A DNA stretch of 12,230 bases. Source: Candidatus Uhrbacteria bacterium RIFCSPHIGHO2_02_FULL_57_19. GTDB lineage: Bacteria; Patescibacteriota; Patescibacteriia; 2-12-FULL-57-11. Made by a program: the position numbers and the translations under genes. Numbering within the stretch: position 1 is the stretch's first letter; each line of letters opens with the position of its first letter. Shown here piece by piece: positions 1 to 4,650 of the stretch. The stretch lies in assembly GCA_001791115.1 (NCBI GenBank), contig MGDZ01000003.1, forward strand, positions 1 to 12,230, read 5' to 3'. The notes under the pieces were generated by a model. The model was not told the origin of the DNA. It searched no databases and saw nothing but the letters and a program-made list of their open reading frames with translations.

Positions 1-105
1 GAATACAAGACGGTTCTTGATCAGATAAAGAGCGTGCATCAGCGCAGAGAAGAGCTCGGAAAACAGGTCAACGAGACCTTTGATGAAATCCTGAAGGCGG
101 CATAA
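1..105 (+). CDS. C-terminal end of an unidentified protein (partial)
   Basis: An open frame enters from the left edge and ends at a TAA at 103-105, giving the last 34 residues of a protein. The fragment is rich in Glu, Lys, Arg and Gln with heptad-like hydrophobic spacing (V-L-I-V then L-V-F-I-L), so it probably ends in an amphipathic or coiled-coil helix. A strong terminator follows directly. The fragment is too short to name a family, and I do not recognise it. Confidence 0.7.
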   Translation, partial: EYKTVLDQIKSVHQRREELGKQVNETFDEILKAA

Positions 106-110
106 CATCC

Positions 111-150
111 AAAAAAAAGAGAGCGGCTCATGGACATGGGTCGCTCTTTT
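111..150. terminator. Bidirectional intrinsic terminator
   Basis: An 11-bp stem (121-131 with 136-146, loop GGAC, two G-T pairs) is extended by A-T pairs at both sides. It has an A-run at 111-118 on one side and a T-run at 147-150 on the other. It can therefore end the plus-strand gene finishing at 105 and the minus-strand gene whose stop codon begins at 149. Confidence 0.85.
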
Positions 151-520
151 ATTCCGCGTAACGGTAGACGCCGTTTTCGGCGCGCCGGAGCGCGAAGTTC
201 TGGTCTTGGAGATCGAATCGGAACTCCTCGACGTTTATCTGACCGATGACGCCGCGCACGTAGCGGTCGTCCATTCTGGCGTACCAGCGGTCCGCCGGCC
301 TTAGCGTCAGTTGGGCGTAGGGTCTGCCCTCGATTGGCCGAATTTCGGTGATCCTGTATCTCACTCCGCCTAACGGACCTCCGGGAATGACGGCCTTGAC
401 CGTGGCGGTGGAAAGCCGGTTCCAGTCTGGGATCTCTTCGTCTTGCCGGCAGGTGAGAAAGATGATCCGTTGACCGCTGTCATCCGTGAAGAAATGTCCA
501 AGGAGCGATGCTGGAAACAC
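149..520 (-). CDS. Hypothetical protein, 123 aa
   Basis: This is a small soluble-looking protein with no signal peptide or membrane segment. It is rich in Arg, Asp and Tyr, and its C-terminal half (residues about 70-123) alternates hydrophobic and charged residues as in a beta-rich domain. I do not recognise the family. The start is a GTG at 518-520, chosen because an AAGGAGG Shine-Dalgarno lies 9 nt upstream, the strongest RBS in the window. The promoter is the extended -10 type at 544-572, back to back with that of miaA. The stop codon lies inside the terminator. The clear promoter, RBS and terminator make this a real gene despite the unknown function. Confidence 0.8.
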   Translation of the reverse strand: MFPASLLGHFFTDDSGQRIIFLTCRQDEEIPDWNRLSTATVKAVIPGGPLGGVRYRITEIRPIEGRPYAQLTLRPADRWYARMDDRYVRGVIGQINVEEFRFDLQDQNFALRRAENGVYRYAE

Positions 521-543
521 GTTTATCTCCCTCCTTTGAGCCG

Positions 544-572
544 AAGTTAGCAGGAAAAGAGAAGATTGTCAA
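544..572 (-). promoter_or_regulatory. Promoter of the 149-520 gene
   Basis: On the minus strand a perfect TTGACA (567-572) is followed by a 17-nt spacer and TAACTT (544-549), preceded by TG at the extended -10 position. The predicted transcription start lies just upstream of the AAGGAGG of the 149-520 gene. The -35 hexamer overlaps that of the miaA promoter on the other strand. Confidence 0.65.
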
Positions 573-594
573 CCCTTTTCATCACGATTAAGAT
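566..594 (+). promoter_or_regulatory. Promoter of miaA
   Basis: TTGTCA (566-571), a 17-nt spacer and TAAGAT (589-594) match the sigma-70 type consensus at 5/6 and 4/6. The expected start of transcription is near 601, about 5 nt before the miaA ATG at 606, so the message would be nearly leaderless and the AAGGG at 597-601 would hardly be included. Confidence 0.55.
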
Positions 595-605
595 ACAAGG
601 GATCT

Positions 606-1517
606 ATGAAACCGCAAAAACTTATTGTCGTGATTGGTCCGACGGCGTCTGGTAAGACGGCGCTGGGGATCCGGCTGGCCAAGAAGTATGGAGGGGAAGT
701 TGTCTCTGCGGATTCGCGGCAGGTTTATCGGGGGATGGATATCGGTACCGCCAAGCCGGTGTGCGGAGTGCAGCGTGGAAGGTGTAGCGTGGAGGGAGTT
801 CGACATCATCTCATTGATGTTGTCGATCCGGATGAGCAATTTTCAGTCGCGGACTGGAAGCAGATGGCGCTGGAGGCGACGCGTGGGATCATCCGGCGCG
901 GACACTTGCCGATCGTGGTCGGCGGCACGGGTCTGTACATCCAGTCCGTCGTGGACAACATCGAACCGCCGCGGATAGCGGCAAATCCGACGCTTCGGGC
1001 TACGCTCGAATCGAAATCGCTCCCTGAGCTTCAGCGCATGCTCAAACGATACGATCCGGATGCGGCGAAACGGATCGACATCAAAAACCCGCGGCGGATC
1101 ATCCGCGCGCTGGAGGTCGCCATCATGACCGGCCAGCCGTTTCTCTCTCAACGAAAGAAAGGAAAGCCGCTCTTTGATGTTCTCGAGATCGGAATTAATG
1201 TGTCGCGCTCCGGACTCTATCGTCGGATCGATGAGCGCGTGGATGAACAGATTCGCGCCGGCCTCGTGGAGGAGGTTCGGGGTCTCGTTGCTCGTTACGG
1301 ACCAGACCTCTCTGCGCTCACAGCCATCGGCTACCGGCAGATTATCCTGCATCTTAACGAGAAGATGACTCTTGATCGCGCGGTCGAACGCATCAAATTC
1401 GACACCCACGCCTACGCGCGTCGGCAGATGACATGGTTCCGGAGGGATAAGCGGATCAGGTGGATCCACAACCCCGAGGAGGCGGAGCCGCTGGCGGTCG
1501 AATTCCTTTCGAAATGA
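606..1517 (+). CDS. miaA: tRNA dimethylallyltransferase MiaA
   Basis: MiaA transfers a dimethylallyl group to N6 of A37 in tRNAs reading UNN codons, the first step to (ms2)i6A, in the cytoplasm. At 303 residues it has the normal length. Visible family marks are the P-loop GPTASGKT (11-18), the SADSRQVYRGMDIGTAKP block (34-51), HHLIDVVDP (67-75), GGTGLYI (106-112) and the PRRIIRALEV helix (about residue 161 onward). The loop between GTAKP and HHLID is about five residues longer than usual and is encoded by a 14-nt tandem repeat (768-795). The ATG at 606 is the only start that keeps the P-loop at its usual place. The gene has its own promoter and is followed directly by a terminator, so it looks monocistronic. 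Confidence 0.97.
   Translation: MKPQKLIVVIGPTASGKTALGIRLAKKYGGEVVSADSRQVYRGMDIGTAKPVCGVQRGRCSVEGVRHHLIDVVDPDEQFSVADWKQMALEATRGIIRRGHLPIVVGGTGLYIQSVVDNIEPPRIAANPTLRATLESKSLPELQRMLKRYDPDAAKRIDIKNPRRIIRALEVAIMTGQPFLSQRKKGKPLFDVLEIGINVSRSGLYRRIDERVDEQIRAGLVEEVRGLVARYGPDLSALTAIGYRQIILHLNEKMTLDRAVERIKFDTHAYARRQMTWFRRDKRIRWIHNPEEAEPLAVEFLSK
768..795 (+). repeat. 14-nt tandem repeat inside miaA
   Basis: GTGCAGCGTGGAAG (768-781) is followed at once by GTGTAGCGTGGAGG (782-795), matching at 12 of 14 positions. It encodes the expanded loop after the GTAKP motif of MiaA and keeps the reading frame. Confidence 0.7.
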
Positions 1518-1545
1518 AAAACGGGCTTCAAGTGCCCGTTTTTTG
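1517..1545 (+). terminator. Intrinsic terminator of miaA
   Basis: ACGGGC (1521-1526) pairs with GCCCGT (1534-1539) around a 7-nt loop. An A-run lies before the stem and a T-run (1539-1544) after it. It begins on the last base of the miaA stop codon. Confidence 0.9.
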
Positions 1546-1549
1546 GCTC

Positions 1550-1619
1550 AACCAAGAACTTTCGCACTTTCGCCTGCCTGCCGGCAGGCAGGTACGAAAG
1601 TGCCCATGTTTGGTTTTTT
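1550..1619. repeat. Long palindromic hairpin, possible second terminator
   Basis: The core is a perfect 20-nt palindrome, CCTGCCTGCC/GGCAGGCAGG (1573-1592). It is flanked by GCACTTTCG (1564-1572) and CGAAAGTGC (1595-1603), with only TA unpaired. Weaker outer pairing of AACCAA (1550-1555) with TTGGTT (1610-1615) is followed by a T-run (1613-1619). From memory, palindromes of this type are dispersed in candidate-phylum genomes. It can act as a back-up terminator for miaA, or be a mobile repeat copy. Confidence 0.7.
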
Positions 1620-1684
1620 CAGGAAGATGCATGGATGCGCTCCTTAAGCATCCATTCGGCGAGCGCGGAGTTGGCGAGTTTGAC
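1619..1684 (-). pseudogene. Degenerate copy of the gatB 3' end (third copy)
   Basis: Read on the minus strand, this stretch encodes a peptide containing LANSALAEWMLKERI before a TGA at 1619-1621. This parallels RANPALAERMLKEKI in the copy at 2560-2631 and RANPQLAEKMLKKKI at the end of intact gatB. At DNA level, 1640-1678 matches the 2560-2631 copy at about 31 of 39 positions. There is no GatB-like sequence upstream of it, so it is only a tail fragment. It is clearly more decayed than the second copy, and some chance similarity of a short GC-rich stretch cannot be excluded. Confidence 0.45.
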
Positions 1685-1708
1685 GAAACGCCGAGTCGTG
1701 TATATTCT
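1680..1708 (+). promoter_or_regulatory. Promoter of the methyltransferase gene
   Basis: TTGACG (1680-1685), a 17-nt spacer and TATTCT (1703-1708), overlapping an even better TATATT at 1701-1706, give a good promoter. It sits about 25 nt ahead of the ATG at 1731 and immediately beside the degenerate gatB tail. Confidence 0.6.
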
Positions 1709-1730
1709 GCCTTCCGGAGGTCATACAATT

Positions 1731-2501
1731 ATGACGGTAAAAAAATCAGTTCCTTGGTATTCTGAACGCGCGGGATTCTTTGGGCCGCTCTACTTCGTTG
1801 AGTACGCTCGGGCGCTTACCCCTCAGAGAACTCGGCGAGAGGTGCGTTTCGTCATTCGAACGCTCGGTCTCAGGCCGGGTGCGCGAATTTTGGACCTCGC
1901 ATGCGGTCATGGCCGGCACAGCGTTGCCTTCGCGCGCGAGGGTCTCGATGTCACGGGACAAGATTTGAATCGCTTCTTTCTTGAAAGTGCGAAAGAGGCC
2001 GCGAGGACGGAGGGAGTTTCCGTACATTTCGTGCGGAGCGATATGCGACGGATTCCGTTTCGGAGCCGCTTCAATGCCGTCGTGAACCTCTTCACTGCCT
2101 TCGGCTATCTTGGGAGTGACGTGGAAGACGCGAAGGTCATTCAGCAGGTGGCGAAGTCGCTCAAACCTGGAGGCCGGTTTCTTATCGACACCCAAAACCG
2201 GGAGTGGCTTATGCGCCACTATCGCAGAAGCCGCAACGAGCGACTGCCGAGCGGGGTCGTGGTTACCTCCGAACGCCGGTTCGATTTCGAGACAGGACGG
2301 AATCAAGAAATCAGGACTTATCGATTATCGAACGGGCGCAAGAAAGTCTTCAAGTTGGACATGCGTTTCTACGCCTTGAATGAAGTCATTCGCATGCTCG
2401 CAGATGCGGGGCTCAGCTATGAGCGCGCGTACGGCGACTTCAACGGACGACCATACAGCATGGATTCGAGGCGCATGATCGTCGTCGCTCGAAAGCCCTG
2501 A
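1731..2501 (+). CDS. Class I SAM-dependent methyltransferase, 256 aa
   Basis: A Rossmann-fold methyltransferase of the Methyltransf_11/25 type, substrate unknown. From the ATG at 1731, motif I is ILDLACGHGRHS (53-64). The acidic residue at the end of strand beta-2 is in TGQDLN (75-80), followed by SDMRRIPF (103-110), VVNLFTAFGYL (about 118-128) and LKPGGRF (144-150). The C-terminal part (about 175-256) is beta-rich and probably binds substrate. The frame is open upstream to 1635, but the ATG at 1731 is preferred: GGAGG lies 10 nt before it, the promoter lies at 1680-1708, and the 32 extra residues would overlap the gatB-tail relic. There is no RNA- or protein-methylase signature. It is flanked on both sides by gatB-tail copies, so it may be cargo of an integrated cassette. 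Confidence 0.88.
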   Translation: MTVKKSVPWYSERAGFFGPLYFVEYARALTPQRTRREVRFVIRTLGLRPGARILDLACGHGRHSVAFAREGLDVTGQDLNRFFLESAKEAARTEGVSVHFVRSDMRRIPFRSRFNAVVNLFTAFGYLGSDVEDAKVIQQVAKSLKPGGRFLIDTQNREWLMRHYRRSRNERLPSGVVVTSERRFDFETGRNQEIRTYRLSNGRKKVFKLDMRFYALNEVIRMLADAGLSYERAYGDFNGRPYSMDSRRMIVVARKP

Positions 2502-2517
2502 TACTTCACTCGCAAAT

Positions 2518-2547
2518 GAAAAACCGCCCGCTGGCGGTCTTTTTTTA
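2518..2547 (+). terminator. Intrinsic terminator of the methyltransferase gene
   Basis: ACCGCC (2523-2528), loop CGCT and GGCGGT (2533-2538) are preceded by an A-run and followed by seven T (2540-2546). Confidence 0.92.
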
Positions 2548-2559
2548 ATGCCCGGTTGC

Positions 2560-2631
2560 TTAGCCGATTTTTTCCTTGAGCATTCTTTCAGCGAGCGCGG
2601 GGTTGGCCCGGCCCTCGGTTTCTTTCATGAC
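2560..2631 (-). pseudogene. Displaced gatB 3' end (second copy)
   Basis: On the minus strand these 72 nt encode 23 residues plus TAA, starting VMKETEGRANP and ending ALAERMLKEKIG. This is a GatB C-terminal tail, almost the same as the end of intact gatB. Positions 2603-2631 are identical over 29 nt to 4697-4725 in gatB. Beyond the core on the stop-codon side, codons and residues differ (ALAERMLKEKIG against QLAEKMLKKKIAL). On the other side (2632 on) the frame gives TLEIQAP, which is unrelated to gatB. A fragment with one sharp edge like this fits a displaced attachment-site half better than a decayed whole-gene duplicate. Confidence 0.75.
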
Positions 2632-3042
2632 TGGGGCTTGTATTTCCAAAGTATGGAATATACATAGCTCCAGCTGGCACATTGTTTCTGCAAATTATCT
2701 TTTTTCTTTCCTCTCTTAAACTTGACGCCCGCACTCTAGCGGCAGAAGTCAAGAGAGCAAAAACGATCATTCTGGTCAATCTCTACATGCTTAAATTAGA
2801 TCCTGTCTAAAAAGTCATACAACAATCATGACCTTTCCTCAAGATTTTGACCATAGGATGTGATAAAATTGTCAACGGGAAGTTAGAATGTCCCTTTTTA
2901 AGGGGCGACTTTAAGGGCATCAGCACGAAACCTTTGCCGCCAGGGATGGTCGGCTCGAGGTCTTAAGGAGAATGACGCTCCTCTTGCTATCACGAATGGC
3001 ACATGTGCTTTCTTTGGACGCTCCGGCAGGAGAACATAGTTT

Positions 3043-3172
3043 GAGACTGTAGAAAAATGATGCTGGATCATACAAACTTATCATCCTGAACGAGGTGAAG
3101 GATCCCGAAGAGCTTAAATCCGAGATTCTTCGCTCCGCTCAGAATGACAAAAAAGGGTTCTTCTACAGTCTC
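3043..3172. mobile_element. MITE-like element with 12-bp terminal inverted repeats
   Basis: GAGACTGTAGAA (3043-3054) and TTCTACAGTCTC (3161-3172) are a perfect 12-bp inverted pair bounding 130 bp. Inside, 3081-3108 and 3120-3147 form a second, imperfect inverted repeat (about 20 of 28 pairs) of the motif TCATTCTGAGCGGAGCGAAG. From memory this motif is dispersed in many bacterial genomes. There is no coding capacity and no clear target-site duplication. It is best read as a non-autonomous miniature element or dispersed intergenic repeat. Confidence 0.65.
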
Positions 3173-3180
3173 CTCTTATC

Positions 3181-3209
3181 TTGACACTGAAAGTCGGGAA
3201 TGCCATTAT
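3181..3209 (+). promoter_or_regulatory. Promoter upstream of the secreted-protein operon
   Basis: A perfect TTGACA (3181-3186), a 17-nt spacer and CATTAT (3204-3209), with TG at the extended -10 position (3201-3202). It lies 8 nt beyond the right end of the MITE-like element and about 150 nt before the next gene. Confidence 0.6.
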
Positions 3210-3362
3210 CGGAATAGTTTTAAAGCCGCGATAAAAATAAAGTTTTTGAAGATTCAAAGACACAAGAATCAGCAGAAGAGGTTGTTGCGGAAAGTGACAA
3301 ACATTCCAAATCGAGGTCAGTGAGCAAGATTATAATCAGATCAGAAGAAGGTTAATTGAATA

Positions 3363-4286
3363 TTGTTTATGTTTAGAGAAGGTTTTGAACCACCACCCAA
3401 AGTAGTAGAAGCGTCCAAAGAGACTCTGACGGGATTGCAAATGGCGGAGACGACGTGGTTGGATAGCTTGACTAAAAGGCTCCGTCGACGGATCGGAGGA
3501 TTAGTGGCATTCAGTTCACTCCTCGCGGCGCTTTCAGCGGCGCCGAGGAGTGCTGAAGCACAGGAATATTCTGATCCGATTGAGGCGGTGGCAGCCGATG
3601 CGGTTCGTGAACGCGAAAGATTACAAGAGCTCTTGGAGACAGCGCGTCGAGAAGTACCTGATTCCGAGTCCAGACTTGAAACGCCAGCTGGTTACGAAGT
3701 TTTGTATGAGCGACACCGCGGACATAGCGTGAGGGGGACAAATTTGGATTCTGTTTCAGGAAGTGAGGATTTCAAAGATTGGCTGACGGGGCCGGTTTAT
3801 ATTACAACCAGTTTTGCGCAATATGGATACGCTCAAATTCAAAAAGATGCGACAGGAGTTGAAAACATTAGCCGAGAGGAAGCATTGGATTCCCATCGCC
3901 GACTTATGCAGCCGCCTGAAACGATAGAACTTCGGGGAATTGGAGATAGAGTTCGAGCCAGCGCAATTGGCTCAACTCGCGCCGGAGCTGTTCTAAACGC
4001 GATTGGGGAAGCCGCGTTATACGTTGAATGTCATGTTCGTTCGGAATTGCACATGCTTAAAGAAAGCGAAGTTACAACTAGAGAAAGAATAGTTGGTGGA
4101 GTAGAAAAGCGCGCAAGAGAAGCCGGGAGCGTAGAAGGTAGGTTGAGTTTTGACTCAAATTCCGCGTCCAGACACTTCACGAATGTACGAGTAATTTCGG
4201 AAAGACCTTATCAAGGAGCAGACGGTAGAAATTATTTTGAAGTTCAAATAGAAGCTACTCCGGCCGAAGTGATTCAACAGGAATAG
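3363..4286 (+). CDS. Predicted secreted protein, possibly LPP20/FlgT-like
   Basis: Positively charged KRLRRR, a hydrophobic run (about residues 46-60) and AEA before Gln67 look like a signal peptide, so the mature protein would act outside the cytoplasmic membrane. A Glu/Arg-rich helix follows (about 70-100). From about residue 195 a GIGDRVRAS segment, an Ala-rich helix, a charged stretch and a final VRVISERPYQG...YFEVQIEATP strand pattern resemble LPP20/FlgT-type domains. This family assignment is tentative. Three starts are possible: TTG at 3363 (AGAAGG 11 nt before it), ATG at 3369, or ATG at 3441, which would put the charged n-region near the N-terminus. Codon use is more AT-rich than in neighbours, which suggests transfer. 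It forms an operon with the gene 8 nt downstream. Confidence 0.72.
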   Translation: MFMFREGFEPPPKVVEASKETLTGLQMAETTWLDSLTKRLRRRIGGLVAFSSLLAALSAAPRSAEAQEYSDPIEAVAADAVRERERLQELLETARREVPDSESRLETPAGYEVLYERHRGHSVRGTNLDSVSGSEDFKDWLTGPVYITTSFAQYGYAQIQKDATGVENISREEALDSHRRLMQPPETIELRGIGDRVRASAIGSTRAGAVLNAIGEAALYVECHVRSELHMLKESEVTTRERIVGGVEKRAREAGSVEGRLSFDSNSASRHFTNVRVISERPYQGADGRNYFEVQIEATPAEVIQQE

Positions 4287-4294
4287 ATAAAAAT

Positions 4295-4552
4295 ATGAAT
4301 GAGATAATCGCAGTTGAATTCATGAGTGCGTTGAATAACTCCGGTCTTTCCCGAGAAGACCAAAATAAATTTTTTCAACTGGCCTCGCAAATGACCGATG
4401 GCCAGCAGTTTAAGCTTTTATCGTTGATAAAAGGGCAATCAAAAAATCTTGCGATTTTATGGAGTTTGGTCGAAAAAAAGTCGGACTTTCTTTCGCATGG
4501 CGGCGATCCAAACGAGCTTATTCGGAAAGAATCAACAATGTTGGGTATTTAA
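4295..4552 (+). CDS. Hypothetical 85-aa protein
   Basis: A small, mostly helical, soluble-looking protein with no signal peptide or membrane segment. The middle (SREDQNKFFQLASQM, then QFKLLSLI) suggests a helical hairpin. I do not recognise the family. The ATG at 4295 lies 8 nt after the stop of the secreted-protein gene, with AGGA about 12 nt upstream, so the two are probably co-transcribed. It shares the AT-rich composition of that gene. It ends 2 nt before the terminator that serves gatB from the other strand. Confidence 0.68.
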   Translation: MNEIIAVEFMSALNNSGLSREDQNKFFQLASQMTDGQQFKLLSLIKGQSKNLAILWSLVEKKSDFLSHGGDPNELIRKESTMLGI

Positions 4553-4553
4553 A

Positions 4554-4575
4554 CCAAAAACCCCCTTGCGGGGGG
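4554..4575 (-). terminator. Intrinsic terminator of the gatB transcription unit
   Basis: On the minus strand a CCCCC/GGGGG stem (4570-4575 with 4561-4565, loop GCAA) is followed by TTTTTGGTTT. On the plus strand no T-run follows the stem, so it works mainly for the minus-strand genes. It lies about 75 nt past the gatB stop. Confidence 0.85.
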
Positions 4576-4650
4576 TGATGGGTGCGAGAGTGGAGACTTC
4601 TCGACTTTGCTCTAAGAATAATAACTATCTGTGGCCACCCCACACTATCA

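Larger units (their letters stand above)
2632..3362. other. Noncoding AT-rich stretch with hairpins and a MITE-like element
   Basis: About 730 nt hold no convincing gene. They contain an imperfect hairpin at 2711-2757 (CTTGAC 2721-2726 with GTCAAG 2748-2753, inner GCC/GGC stem), a small GTCAT/ATGAC inverted repeat (2814-2832), and the MITE-like element at 3043-3172. A good promoter lies at 3181-3209. A minus-strand frame open for about 50 codons (around 2900-3050) has no start signal or recognisable motif and runs through the element's terminal repeat. The stretch is visibly more AT-rich than the flanking housekeeping genes. Confidence 0.6.

Noticed and set aside
843..1469. Minus-strand open frame of 208 codons within miaA
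   Set aside because: It is antisense to a clear MiaA sequence, with no RBS or recognisable motif.
1635..1730. N-terminal extension of the methyltransferase
   Set aside because: The strong RBS and promoter point to the ATG at 1731, and the extension would run through the gatB-tail relic and the promoter.
2588..2779. Minus-strand 63-codon frame over the displaced gatB tail
   Set aside because: It is in another frame from the GatB-tail peptide, and it has no RBS or motif.
3216..3355. Short plus-strand frame ending SKIIIRSEEG before the secreted-protein gene
   Set aside because: It is open for about 45 codons and looks coding-like, but no ATG, GTG or TTG lies near its beginning and no RBS is visible.
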